Shown piece by piece: positions 13,001 to 23,764 of a DNA stretch of 64,000 nt. Source of the stretch: Cyclina sinensis. Taxonomy: Eukaryota > Mollusca > Bivalvia > Venerida > Veneridae. Every line of letters starts with the position of its first letter. Within the stretch, counting starts at the first letter, position 1. The position numbers were made by a program, and so were the translations under genes. The DNA is taken from positions 30,530,882 through 30,594,881 of the forward strand of contig JAAONU010000006.1 of assembly GCA_012932295.1 (NCBI GenBank), written 5' to 3'. Under the pieces are notes generated by a model, which saw only the letters and a program-made list of their open reading frames with translations, was not told where the DNA came from and made no database searches.

Positions 13001-16000
13001 CTAAAATGTAGTATTTATTCTGATAATGTACATGATATTTGAAAAGGGATATAACTCTTTAATTATACTTTCTGCTAAAATCAGTTCATGTAATATTAAA
13101 GATAGTTATTTGTGATTTAGGTACTTTATCAAAAAATAATTTGATAAAAAAAATCTGGTCATTGTATTTTACTTTCACATTCCCAGCAGACTATTTAAAT
13201 TTTTGATCTGTTTTTCTTTGAATCTTTATTTATTTAGAGAATAGCTGAGCACATGCCCTACAATTTTTAAAGTGTTCTTTATACTTTGATATAGTGCCTT
13301 CAAAAATGGAGACCCCGGCTGTGTCAGTTACAGAACCAGGAACAGTAACTCTTTCATGGAATGTCCCTGCTGGTCTAGATAATCTGCCTTTAACTGGATA
13401 CACACTACAGAGGAAGTCTGATGTAGATGTCTCCTGGCAACCTGTTCAGGTTCAAGGTCGTGACCTTTTGAATGAAAGGTCTTTAAAGGTCACAGACTTA
13501 GAACCTAACAAGGAGTACATATTCAGAATGGCAGCTAGAAATTTGCTTGGGCTTGGAGAATACAGTGACCAAACAACAAGCATCAGAACACAGTCAGAAG
13601 GTATATTTCTTTAATACTGATTTAAAATTTCTTTAGTAATAGGGATGGCAAAATTTGTTCATTTTAGCATTCGAATGTTCGGATCAATTTACATTCGAAT
13701 GTTTGACTAACTCATACTCAATTATCACTGAACTTCTCGACCAAACTCCACGAAGCAGTTACTTTCCTTTTAGTACAATAATCACTGCCGACAGGCATGC
13801 CGTTGATAATGGTCGAAAATAAATAAACAAAATGTTTGTTTGTTTTTTTTTTTTCAAGTTACTTTTTTAATTTCATCCAGTCATGTTAAATCGATGCAAT
13901 TCCAATTATAATTAAACAAAATAGAGAAAAAAATCTGAAATCCAGCTATTTTAAGGCAAGAATGAAGGGGTGATCACTGCCAGGAGATTGCTTCTCGGCC
14001 TGGTTAACTGGATAAGATCCAAGTGTTTCCAATTCCTTGACACAATGTGTATTTCTCGGTATCCGGTATGCTTATTTGGTAAATCCTCATTCGATTTTAA
14101 TTTATATTTAGAAGGTCGAAAAGGAAAAGAAAATGAGACCAAGTGCAAGGTATGGAAAGTATCATTTACATTTTAACTGAATAGCAGCGATACGGCGTGA
14201 ACTGTTAGAGAATTTGCGAGAGAATAAAACAACCAAAATTGGGCCAGTATAATAAAATCGGGGTTAGCGGCAATAACTGACTGACACATTCGTGTATTTA
14301 GTTTCTTTCTGTAAAACAATCATTCTGTCTCCAAGTTTGACCCCTAACTCGACACTCTGACACGGATATACCAGTATCTCTTGTCTTACCCATTGTAGGT
14401 GAAACTTGCTTAAAGCACAGGCCACCAACAACGCCAACGGCGCATAATTACGGTCGTCTGACCAGAGGTGTTAAAGCAACAATAGGTGTAAACTCACCTA
14501 CTTACAACGCCTTTCTTACTTCTTCAAAACTTTATGATTTATTTTTGTGATGAAAACAAAATATATAGAGATTTTTCCTGAGCATTCAAATGCCATAAAT
14601 ACATTCGAACGTTCGGCATCGGGTCCGAACATTCGAACGTTCACTTACATCCCTATTTAATACTGATTATAGAGTATTCAGTTACTTTCTATTTAAAGCT
14701 GGGGCCATATTTGTTAAAAATAATTAATTTCTCCAAGTTCATGCCTAATAGGGCATAAAGTTACCAGTAAGATGAATCATGAATTCAATTTCAATAGAGC
14801 TAATAAATCGATATTATCACTCGCTTTTACATTTTGTATTTGGAAAAGTCAAAACTATCCTCCCTTTTGAGGAGTTTGAACCCATTGTTTTTGGACCAGC
14901 TACATCTAAAAACATGCTTACAAGGGCTTGCAGTCTGAAAACAATTTCTGATTAATAACCCAAGAATTTCTGCATCCAGGACTTTCAACCTTCAAACTGT
15001 ACAGGATGATAAACCCTAACATTTTGGGAACTGCAGGGTCAAAAGTCAAGCTCAGATGGGTCATACTTTGAAAACAGTTTCCAATCAATGACTCACAAGT
15101 TACTGCTGCCTGGACTTTCAAACTTTGCAGGATGGTTAGGTATAACAAATAGACTGGTTTTTGTTCTAAAGAATCAAAGGTCAGACTGACAGGGGCTTGC
15201 AATGTGGATCTTTTACTCAGGACTACTATACATAGATCCTTCAAATGCTACGAATGATTGGGCATGTATGGATGAATCCAATTAATTTTGGCTGTCACAT
15301 TCACAGAGGCCTGTAAATCATCATTGGTCTTCTATCAATAAATCAAGAATGAGCAAATCAAGGACTTTGAAACTTAGTTCAGTCTTCTGATTAAGAATTC
15401 TGAATTCTATAGCTTACGGCTGATCATACTGAGTTGACATTCCTTATTGATCTTGGGCATCTCTGATACATGTAAGTGGGGGCATCTAAAGTGTCATTCT
15501 GACAGCTCTTGTTTTATCTTTACATTTTGAAAAGTCATGATAATTTTATCTTTTTTAAGCACCGTCGCCTCCGAAGGATGTTCTGGCTATCCAGGTTGAT
15601 GACAGTCTTGTTATACTGATGTGGGAAAGGTCAGAAAATCTCAATGCTCCGATAGGTAAATATCCTGCTTCAGCTTAAACCAGATTTCCTGAAAGTTTTA
15701 GACATTCCATCAAACATTCAGTCTGACAACATGCGAATATTAATCAGACCGACAGAACTTGTGATTAAAAACAAAACTGTTATATGTTTCACTGTTGGAC
15801 TAATTCAAAATATACATTTTTTAGACCATTCCTATCTATCAGAATTGTTTTTTTTTCAGTCCATTAAGTTTGTGTAATTTTCTACTGACCCTTTGTGATA
15901 CGTGGTTATCAAGCATTTTCTCAGTGTATTAAAGTTACGGAATAAATTAAATAACTCTTTAGAAAAGAAATGATATAATTTTACTATGAAGTAAATGCTA

Positions 16001-19000
16001 TTATATGTATAACCAAGACTTGTTACAATTCTAGCATTTTGAATAATAAAGGCTGGTAAAAAAGAAATTTAAGTGAGTAGGAACTTAACACTTGATCCTT
16101 TAGTTAAGCTTTAAGGGTCAGTGACTTCAAGTCAGATCTCCCACTGACAGAGAATCAAAGGTTTGAACCTCACCAACAGTCCAGATGTATTTCTGTGTAT
16201 CTTTCAGCTGAGGTTGTATATGAGTACAAAGTTGTCAAACCTGTGAAAAGGGGCAACGTAGAAACTGAGATACATACACAAGGAACAGTTCTCTATAACC
16301 AGACATTCCAGGTTGAAATTAAAGGTAAAAGCATTTTGTATTTCAGAGAATAGGCAAATTTTCTATAAATAAATCAGTCCTGTGTTAAGGGCAAGATCAA
16401 ATTGTCAATGAACTTGATAAAATTTTTCATTTCACCACATATTTAGTAGCTTTAAAAAAAGTACTGATTACATTAAATAATCTTTAATCTTAGGACAGAG
16501 TAATTTTGTTCTGTAGCATTTTGACCGTATATGTTCCTGTTCACAACCACATACATGCAAGTACATTATTAGTTATACTATTCATTTGTTGAATGAAGGA
16601 AGGAAAAAGATGGTAATATATTTTGATTGAAACTTATTACATACCTCTGAAGAATGTACCGTTGATTGTTTCAGGTTTGACTGAACCAGTCATTTACATA
16701 TTGTCAGTGCTAGCAAAGAATATAAAATTGAACCAGTCCAGCGATCCTGTCATTATTGAACTGGATATGACAGGTTCTGGATATCTAGGTAAATATTTCA
16801 GTAAACCATTCTAATGAAATTTTTCTTACAGTTTCATGTATGATATCTGTAGCTTAAATTGTCTGGAGTGGATCTGTAGTCTGTATTGGCAGCATGCTTA
16901 ACTAAAAAATATGCAGAGTTTTCAAGCTGTTGATACTAACATTCTTAAAAGAGCTTTGTAAATAAGCTGATCAAGTGTTTATGAAATGGACATTTAAATT
17001 CTCAGCTTAAGCATGATGTCATTCTAGCCATTAACCAATCAGATAACAGTAACTAACTAATTTAAGCATTCGGTTCTCGGTCGTTACTTTATCGTTGGAG
17101 CCTATGTGACTTTAAAGTCATTTGTTATGACACCTAACGACTTTAATTAGTTAGAATCATTAAAATGCACTTATCAGGCCGTAGGTCTCGAATTTAAGAC
17201 AGTTTCTTTTGTTATATGTTCTAGTTTTTGTAATTTTTAATCTTGAAGTTACATATAGCTCTACGATAAAATCCGAGTTACACCCAAGTACCGATATACA
17301 ACCTCGAAAAGTACCCACATGTGTAAAGCCGAGAATTACAGCCACAGATATTTTTGTTCTGGTTCATAAGAGCTAAGCACCAGTTCTTTGTCAGATAGAC
17401 AATTAAACTCTTATTTGAAAATAACCAGTCAAATCAACTGTTATATGAAAATAACCAGTCGAATCAACTGATGCGTGAAAATAACTATCAAATCAAATCT
17501 TATGTGAAAGTATCCAGTCAAATCTACTGTTACTTGAAAATAACCTGTCAAATTAACAGTTACTTGAAAATAGTCAATCGGATCAACTGTTATGTGAAAA
17601 TGAAATATTTTCAGAACCTGAACCACATGCAGACAACAGCTCATTGGATCGGGACAAAGTTATTGCCATTGTTGCTGGCTCTTTTGGAGGAATTATTGTT
17701 GTCATCCTCATTGTGTGTTTGGTAACTCGAGCAAGGAACCACAGAAAATCAAAGACTCTGTCTTTCCTTGATCACAGATTGTCTTTGGATCAGTTTTACA
17801 TGGAAAATCCAAAGTAAGTGTTACTCTTGTGGTCTTGACATTTGTTCTTTTTCACATTTTGTCTGATTTGTTTTGCATTTGATGATAATTTGACAGCCAG
17901 GAAAATTATTAATTTAAAAAGCAAGAAATACATTTAGCTTTTGCCAGTATAATCCAGAGCCATTCAATTCAGCATGTTATTTTGCAGTGCCTTTAGGTCG
18001 TAATGTTATGTTGTTAATTTTGTCTCAGTTGAGTAGAAAATTCACTACAAGGGTTTTTTTGTTTAGTTACATATTAACTTGTTTTTTTTTTCCTGTGACC
18101 AAGGCAAGTGCTTCATAGTAAACTTTTCACAATTAAATTTGAAGTTTAAACTATATGAATCTAGTAATCATGTAGATGAATACTCATATTAGACAGGTCT
18201 TGTACATGGGACTTTTTCTAGTTGTATAAAACAAGACAGTGAGAGTAGATTACTTGGACCAAGAAAAAAGAATAAGATACCTCCTTTTCAATGTATAACT
18301 GATGTGGGCATGATTGATTGTTTTATGAAACTTTTAAGGAAATTGGTAACCTTCAAAATACATGAAATATTTTTCTTTCCACAGTGTAACAGAGGAAATT
18401 ACTCACTTCTAAAACAAATATTAGCCGTCATATACAAATTGCTCCATACACAAGAGGTTTTAATAATTTATTGTTGTCCTTTTATGGGAAATCCAATTTT
18501 TTATATTTAGATTAGATTTTTTTGTGGGAAGTTTTTCTAAATTACTGGAACTTTGGAAAGCATGTGTTTTGTTGTTGTTTTACTCTCTTTAGTTTTTCAT
18601 ATTTTTAGCTCTAGCCAACAAATTTCTGCTTTTTTTGTCAAAATCTCAATATACCTTTTTAAATGCTATTTTTCTTCTATATTTTAGGGTTTTTTTAGAT
18701 GTAGGAATGGGTTTCCCCTCCAGCCTTAAACATTGCTTGCAAATGGAAAAGTACATGTTTTAGAAAAGCAGTATTTAAAAATGCAAATTGGTCTGAAAAT
18801 TCTTGTATAAGTTTTAGATTAAATGAATACTTATATGCTTCAGTAGTGTGGTTTTAATTACATCAATATTTATAAGCAAGGCAGATTTGAATACATTTGT
18901 TATGTATGCAATATTAAAGTTAAAAAGTTGTGTAAATGCCTAGAGAATCTTTAAGATACACTTGTACACATTTTTTCTTAACAGGACTTTATATAATGAA

Positions 19001-22000
19001 GACAAACAAAGCTCTAAGAGGAAGAGTGGGATTAGTTTCTACAGTTTTGACGAGAGTTTTCAGAGCACTATGGGTAGTAAAGGTCGACATAATGGCAGTA
19101 TGGAATGTCTTGAGTATGCTGATGTTGTAATATTTATAACAAAATTTAAGTACTCTGTACTCAGAAATTATTTTAATCTTTAGTTTAAATCCTCATAATT
19201 GATTTAAGAATTAATTATTTCGTGCTACAGTTGAAATACAATGGAATAAATCACAGAAGAATGAAATAACAGCTAGCTGGCCTCCACTTGAGCTGTTAAA
19301 GCAATCATCTGTTCCATCAGTACAATTTGTTAGGAATGAAAAGTGATAAAACAAAAATGCAGTGCTACAGAAGTGTCTGAGGTCCATCGCTGATAAAAAG
19401 AATTTTGTTAAGATTGTAAACTGAAACAAATCTCTAAATCATTTGAAAATTGAAGAAGGGTTTTTGGTCTTGGACAAAAGTGGGAAAGTCTGTGTGTTTG
19501 TGTTTAGGCAGATAGGGATGTGTGATCAGCAAGTGGGTGAGCAGACAATAAATTTATTTTCTAGTACTGCAGCTAAATGAGCGTATCCTTGTATTAGCAT
19601 TTACACTTTGGATTCTAAATGTTTGAGATACGGAAATCCATTACTGTACCAATTTTCTTTAAATTTCAGTTCAAGCTTGTCAAGTGACGTTCTCCTCGTG
19701 TCGAGAAGTCCACTGAACATGGACACAGAAGTTCAGGTATGTTTTTGGATATTCAGGACATGTGCAGTCACTTTAATTTTAGAACAGTTAAGCATTTACT
19801 AACTGACTTCTATACATGTATTAGTTTAAGTGCCTGATAAAAGTGCTAGTATTTAAAAATAGAATTAAACTGTAAAATTATTGATTATGGTTACTCTGTT
19901 TAAATACAGTTATTTAGGGTTGGAAGGAAAGTTTTGTCCTTATATTTCTGTGTGTAATGACATTTAATACATAAACACACTATACCTGATAATTACAGCA
20001 CACAATAATTAATGCTTGTATTGGAATTTGGAAAATGGTCTTTTCATAGTAATCTGTCTTTTTGCTTTGTCTCTTAAGGTGTTTAGACATAAAGTTGCGT
20101 TCACATTTGGGCAATCATTTTCTCTCTGTTCACTTTTTTTCACAAGAATGTCTTAATTTTCTGTCTACAGTATCCAGTGTCACAGGCCTCCAGTAAAGAT
20201 AAGCTCTACAATGGTAAATAAAATTAATATACTTTTCTTTAGGAAACAGCTTGAAGGAACTCTTACCGCTTGGAGCCATTTTTATGAGACCAATGTTTCT
20301 AACATTTTAAGTTTTGAGACTTAACCTTAATTTACATGATTAAAGCATGAACATTTTCTACAGACCTAACTATGTGACCAATTTGACAGTTCATTTTGGA
20401 TGACAGGGTTAAAAAAAAATTGCTCCATTTCTGGTTCTGTTGAACTATTGTTTGTAGAGAAAATATGGCCCCTGTGTGTTGTTACAAAATACTAAAAAAC
20501 AAAAACAAAATAGATGAAAATTGTTCATTATATGACTAAGATAAATTTTTACTTTGTATTGTTGTATTCTTTCAAAACTAGTACATTTGTAAGACCAAGT
20601 CGAAAGCAATGAAAGGTTTGACATTTCTGTTTATAATCTTGTAGAGACAATTCAAGAAACAGCCTGTGTACAAAGTGAGATAGATATACCTAGCTGTGAT
20701 ATAACCCTTGCAAAAGGGGCTTCCAAGAGAGATCAGTATCTAAAAGAAAAGGGGGCAGATAAAGGGTCAAACGAAAGACCTGTTGCCATTAGCAAAAAAG
20801 ACAACAAAGAAGGCAAGGATCTGGAAAATGATACAGGACTTATATATAGGTATGGAAATAAGATAAAATAGCAGTTTCAGTGTGACTTCAGGGCTGGAGT
20901 TCAGAAATTTTTAATATTCAGAATCTGAAATTATGAAATTTTAGAAATTTTGATACCATAAAACCAGAGGTAAATGCACTTGGGGTGATAAATTTTAGCT
21001 GTATTTAATGATGTCAAATTGAACTTAATTTTTTTTTTTTTTCAGTGCAAAGTATGCAGTATTACTAATGAATTCACTGAAATATACATTGAATTAGTGA
21101 TTGATTTATCCTTTAGTTAGTGTTGTTAAATACTTTTGAGGAGTTTACATTCATTAGAATTGCTATTAAAAGAAAAAAAATTACAGTCAAACTTTGTTCG
21201 CTTGCACTTCAGCGGCATCCATTCATTTTCTCAAACCCGATAACGGTCCCAAAGACATCTTTATAAAATTCATATTGTTCCTCCTAAGTCTCAAACCAGC
21301 AATAGAAGTAAACTGTTCAAATCGAAAATAATTGTAGTAAAGTGCAATAATTTCTCTTGTTGTCATTAGCCTTAGGTTTTTTTTAACTGAAATAGTAAGA
21401 CATGTACATTAGTAACCTGCCGTGAAGACTTCTTTGAAAATAGATATTGTGTCTTGATACTAGTATAGGATTGTATCACTGGAAATGTTATCGTAAAATT
21501 TGTGAACTGCAAATCGATACTTGTATGGCTTTGAAGATATTCTTATGTTTTGTTTTAGAAATATACATATGCATTATTAAAATAGAATAGAGATTTTTCT
21601 TTTTCATTTCATCACAAATTACGACCAAATAAACTTTCTGTGAAGCTATTGTAATCTAGATGAGAATACCAGTGGTGACGTTATAGTGTGTGTGCATGTT
21701 CTTTATTGATCTGCTGATACTGATGCCTCAAAATATTGATCTCTCAAACAAAATTCCGTTTTGGTTTGAGCAAACAAAATTAAAGTGTACTTAAAAAATT
21801 AAACATAAACATTTTTTTCCCTTTGTGTTTTACAGCTCAATGAATCCTAGTACTTCAAGACAAGAAAAACCAGATCAGTCTAGTGACCACATCTACACGA
21901 GTATACACAGCTCTGATACTCAGCTCTCTAACAAATACTCATCTTCTGCTAAGTCCAGTAACTCTGGGCAACATAAACCACTACTCAGAGTGCTTTCCCC

Positions 22001-22679
22001 TGATCGTAGAACTAAATCAACGCATTCAGTTTCTAACTTAAAAAAGAAGTATGACTCCATGAAATTTTGCGATGAATTAGAAAAGTCACGTAAAGAAAGA
22101 TGTACAAGATCTGCTTCACCTCCTGTAAGGGACAGTAACTCTAATGAACCTAAACCACCTGTAAGAGTTCTTTCCCTTGAACTTTTGAGCCCATCTGTGA
22201 AAACAAATTTTGAAAAAGACAGGGATATAAAACTGCTGTCAGAAAGTATGGTTAAAAAGATGAATGCAAGGAATAAGAGATACAGGGAAAAATGTAGAGA
22301 TATGGATAAAAACAAAAGAAATTCAGAAAGTGCCATAGACAAGTACATAAAGAATGGTTTTCAGTATCCTGGTGAAACTCCAAGTAGGGTTGTTTGTACA
22401 AGGAAAAGTGCAAGTAGTGACAGAGATTCAGAAGATATTGAGTTAACCCCTCTGAAAGTAGATTCACTATCACAAAAAGCTCGAATAAATGGCCATCATT
22501 ATGGAGTAGACTTGCTTAAAGGATTGAAGGGAGATAATTCCGTAACAAATGGAAATGAAGTATTAGGCTCACATGAGGAAAATTTAAAGATTAAACTTAA
22601 GCCTAAGAATGTTACTGATGACAATTTTCTAACAGAAGCAGAAATTAAAAAAGAGCTGACCTCAGCAGTATTGTATTAA
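129..22679 (+). CDS. Multi-Ig, two-FN3 type I transmembrane receptor (5'-partial, 24 exons visible)
   Basis: Exons read from splice signals with matching phases: 129-286, 901-1039, 1284-1405, 2609-2741, 4403-4525, 4821-4973, 5330-5481, 6214-6334, 8391-8525, 9250-9387, 9865-10055, 10449-10542, 11043-11312, 12666-12908, 13295-13600, 15560-15655, 16208-16324, 16675-16788, 17615-17813, 18985-19113, 19670-19736, 20171-20213, 20645-20849, 21836-22679 (stop TAA). Domain borders are phase-1 introns, the usual pattern for shuffled Ig/FN3 modules. The order is eight Ig domains, two FN3 domains, one membrane helix and a tail of about 430 residues. Such proteins are cell-surface adhesion or guidance receptors. 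The Ig-then-FN3 order resembles turtle/IGSF9, Robo and contactin families, but the Ig count is higher and more may lie upstream, so no orthologue is named. The signal peptide is outside the window. The architecture is well supported; single exon borders are by-eye calls. Confidence 0.88.
588..745 (+). repeat. 29-bp tandem array in an Ig intron
   Basis: About five units of cacagagagtaaatttaag plus a T-rich half, the last ones decayed. It lies in the intron that splits Ig domain 1. Confidence 0.8.
1284..2741 (+). other. Ig domain 2 (two exons)
   Basis: Exons 1284-1405 and 2609-2741, joined in phase 0. Visible motifs are FYCDCSGNPVPKVTW and the F-strand DTGWYTCVCEN. There are extra cysteines next to both canonical ones (CDC and CVC), so a second disulfide is possible. 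Confidence 0.85.
1406..2608. other. Intron splitting Ig domain 2
   Basis: AT-rich intron of about 1.2 kb. I see no gene, tandem array or recognisable element in it. Confidence 0.6.
2742..3669. other. Intronic sequence before the dispersed repeat
   Basis: AT-rich intron sequence without coding signals. Nothing recognised apart from simple A/T runs. Confidence 0.55.
3670..4120 (+). repeat. Dispersed repeat, copy 1
   Basis: About 450 bp that recurs at 37615-38075 in the same orientation with scattered substitutions. Shared landmarks are gtttacagac, atgaaaaatgactttgt, ttttgcatttttatcaacc and actattaatagatttcaaaa. The class is unknown; no coding capacity seen. Confidence 0.8.
4403..4973 (+). other. 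Ig domain 3 (two exons)
   Basis: Exons 4403-4525 and 4821-4973, joined in phase 1. Motifs are LHCSAAGNPSPSISW and DTGEYTCLVRN. The internal intron phase differs from domains 1, 2, 4 and 6, so the intron position is not uniform across the repeats. Confidence 0.85.
5330..6334 (+). other. Ig domain 4 (two exons)
   Basis: Exons 5330-5481 and 6214-6334, joined in phase 0. Motifs are LHCQASGVPDPIYSW and DEGLYRCVAGN. The donor of the second exon (after 6334) abuts a 1.6-kb minisatellite whose units look like the donor itself. Confidence 0.87.
6335..7960 (+). repeat. 28-bp minisatellite of donor-like units
   Basis: About 58 imperfect units of the form aagtatttctggttagagag plus acacaaat. The array starts at the splice donor after base 6334 (TCAG then GTTAGAAAG), and most units contain CTG-GTTAGAG, CTG-GTAAGAG or CTG-GCAAGAG. 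Variant blocks are visible: GTTAGAG/GTAAGAG units up to about 7210, GCAAGAG units from about 7240 to 7740, then GTTAGAG again to the end. The minus strand is open in several frames, but that follows from periodicity and is not coding. Confidence 0.95.
8391..9387 (+). other. Ig domain 5 (two exons)
   Basis: Exons 8391-8525 and 9250-9387, joined in phase 1. Motifs are LSCEADGDPVPTQKW and FGKYTCVTSN. The internal intron holds degenerate dispersed-repeat sequence. Confidence 0.85.
8580..8990 (+). repeat. Degenerate dispersed repeat with about 180-bp internal units
   Basis: Two to three diverged units repeat the phrases aaaagtattgaagga, attgaaactt, cacacattgatagag and ccataattctaattt-like text. 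The style is common in bivalve introns. Non-coding. Confidence 0.6.
9865..10542 (+). other. Ig domain 6 (two exons)
   Basis: Exons 9865-10055 and 10449-10542, joined in phase 0. Motifs are LQCQGQAIEVPSVRWYRG and DEGWYTCVLRN. The first half is longer than in the other domains (about 64 codons), giving a longer C-to-E strand region. Confidence 0.85.
10578..11010 (+). repeat. Imperfect intronic duplication
   Basis: Two diverged halves share ccagtttctcaatttcc / tcagtttcttaatttcc, gaataaactt-like and aataaagtatgtactt-like segments. The second half carries an extra insertion. No coding role. Confidence 0.5.
11043..11312 (+). other. Ig domain 7 (single exon)
   Basis: A whole Ig domain in one exon, phase 1 at both ends, unlike domains 1-6. 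Motifs are LTCKSTGDPTPTLQW and GDWTCKYCSQLGCDT. The F-G region has two cysteines beyond the canonical one, so an additional disulfide is possible. Confidence 0.85.
11404..12470 (+). repeat. ATGTCCCC-type dispersed repeat with tandem core
   Basis: Begins ttatgtcccctcttgcc and contains about four diverged units of roughly 120 bp, each with gggcatatctccataactg, ggattttgatgaaa, gatcattaacaagtg and cccttgatttgtcc. I recognise the style from molluscan genomes. It has no transposase or reverse-transcriptase reading frame and fills most of the intron between Ig domains 7 and 8. Confidence 0.7.
12666..12908 (+). other. Ig domain 8 (single exon, lacks the core Trp)
   Basis: Single exon, phase 1 at both ends. 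Both framework cysteines are present (VECIVEGNPEP and EYKCLAENIHG), but the position of the invariant C-strand tryptophan reads YVSFTT, with no Trp. The domain is about 80 residues, short for an I-set domain, and sits directly before the FN3 pair. Confidence 0.8.
13295..13600 (+). other. Fibronectin type III domain 1 (single exon)
   Basis: One phase 1-1 exon encodes a full FN3 fold: VTLSWNVP in the B strand, LTGYTLQRK in the C strand, LEPNKEYIFRMAARN in the E-F strands. The next intron holds a hAT-like element. Confidence 0.87.
13640..14655. mobile_element. hAT-like non-autonomous DNA element
   Basis: Ends are TAGGGATGGCAAAA and, inverted, TAGGGATGTAAGTG. Subterminal CGAATGTTCGG-type palindromes lie at both ends. 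The flanking octamers TTTAGTAA and TTTAATAC match at 6 of 8 positions, as expected for an aged hAT target duplication. No transposase reading frame. It sits in the intron between the two FN3 domains. Confidence 0.65.
14920..15500 (+). repeat. Degenerate tandem repeat, about 125-bp units
   Basis: Diverged units share aaaacaatttc/aaaacagtttcc, caagaatttctgc / caagttactgctgcc, ggactttcaa and aggatgrt-type phrases. Intronic and non-coding. Confidence 0.55.
15560..16788 (+). other. Fibronectin type III domain 2 (three exons)
   Basis: Exons 15560-15655, 16208-16324 and 16675-16788, all phase 1. Readable FN3 features are PPKDVLAIQVDD, VILMWERS, YEYKVVKP and the final VIYILSVLAKN. It is more divergent than FN3 domain 1 and is split by two introns. 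Confidence 0.78.
17406..17605 (+). repeat. 30-bp tandem array abutting the transmembrane exon
   Basis: About seven units of tgaaaataaccagtcaaatc plus aactgttatg. The last unit runs into the acceptor of the membrane exon (gtgaaaatgaaatattttcag, exon from 17615), so branch-point and polypyrimidine context are next to or inside repeat sequence. Confidence 0.85.
17615..17813 (+). other. Transmembrane exon
   Basis: The exon reads a short acidic stalk, then a strongly hydrophobic stretch (VIAIVAGSFGGIIVVILIVC), then a basic stop-transfer segment (TRARNHRKSK). This gives one helix with the Ig/FN3 part outside the cell. The upstream intron ends in a 30-bp tandem array that runs up to the acceptor. 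Confidence 0.9.
18985..22679 (+). other. Cytoplasmic tail exons
   Basis: Exons 18985-19113, 19670-19736, 20171-20213, 20645-20849 and 21836-22679 keep phase through 2, 0, 1 and 2. The tail is Ser/Lys-rich with no recognised enzyme domain. The 844-bp last exon contains a repeated motif: KPLLRVLSP, then KPPVRVLSL about 50 residues later. A strongly basic segment follows (MNARNKRYREKCRDMDKNKR). The protein ends in TSAVLY. I infer a disordered signalling tail; no canonical ITIM was found. Confidence 0.78.
20850..21835. other. Last intron of the Ig/FN3 gene
   Basis: AT-rich intron of 986 bp with poly-T/poly-A runs. No repeat family or gene recognised. Confidence 0.5.
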
Positions 22680-23241
22680 GCAGCAAAATTGGAAGTTTGT
22701 GATGTTTTTAAGAGTTTCCTCCCTTAGCAAAAAACACCATGTATGTGTTCTTTTAATGAGAAAGAGATTGTTTTTTGTACACAAGAATTGAGATTTTCAA
22801 ACTAAATATACAAATAATTTACATGTGCAGAGAAATGCAAGGGGAATTATGGTGAAAACATTCCTTTATTGGCTTTTTCCATCATACTACATTTCTGCAC
22901 TTAAAAAGTGAACAATGTATAGTGAGATTAAATTTTTTTAAATGATTGTGAGGCAGTTTTAGTTAAATGCTTGTAGATTAACAATATTTGACCACTTATT
23001 GCATTTGAAGAATCTTAGATAATGAATGTTTATGAAAAGAATTTTTACCTTTTAGGAATTGGTGTAATGAAAATATTTCACCTCTTTGGAATCGGCCTGA
23101 TAGCAATGTAAGTGTTCAACTTGAGTGAAATAACTTTGGGATAATCAAGGATGCATTTCAGTGTTAGTAAGACATTTGGTGTACAATTCATTAAGAAGTA
23201 TGGTGAACAAAAGGTGTCAGAGATGAAATTTTATGGGTTGT

Positions 23242-23247
23242 AATAAA
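23242..23247 (+). terminator. Candidate poly(A) signal of the Ig/FN3 gene
   Basis: AATAAA about 560 bp after the stop codon. The interval between is AT-rich and looks like plain 3' UTR. No transcript supports the choice. Confidence 0.4.
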
Positions 23248-23328
23248 CTAAAACATATTTCTTTTATGACAAAAAGACAAATGTTTTTGCTTTATATAAT
23301 GTGAAGTTGACCTTTATATTTATTGATT

Positions 23329-23542
23329 TTAACCCTGAACATGCCGAAATTTTGTAATGGATTTGCCCAGCTTTGAATTTGGAACAGTCCATTCAAAGTT
23401 TAAGGGATTTCAATATCAAAATACAAAAATGGAGCTACCCACAGTATAGAGCCTGGTCAGACTGCACGGATGTGCAGGCTGGCCTGGCTCTATACTGGTG
23501 GCAAAGGCTAATCACTTCCGGTTCCAGCAGGTTAAGGGTTAA
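23329..23542. mobile_element. piggyBac-type MITE (214 bp)
   Basis: TTAA-CCCTGAAC at the left and GTTAAGGG-TTAA at the right fit a piggyBac-class end (CCC...GGG) with a TTAA target site. The core is a hairpin: gtatagagcctggtcagact, then cacggatgtgc, then the complementary agcctggctctatac-like arm. It shares its core with the element at 34404-34681. Too short to code for a transposase. Confidence 0.7.
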
Positions 23543-23764
23543 ACAGCATTTTAGCTACTTTATACAGTGCATATTTTACAATATATAATTATAGATGTGT
23601 TCTAATGAAGTTTAATATTATTATTTTTTCATGGATGTTCTTGTTCTTTGCATTATAATTGTGCTTTTCTTCTATACCCCATTATCTGAGATTTTAGAAT
23701 GTGATATTTGTGTTCTTTACTGCATTTACATTTTATACAGTTATTTTTTTTTACTGTGTACTAC

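Noticed and set aside
21920..22348. 142-codon antisense open frame
   Set aside because: It is antisense to the last exon of the Ig/FN3 gene, whose sense frame has splice and phase support.
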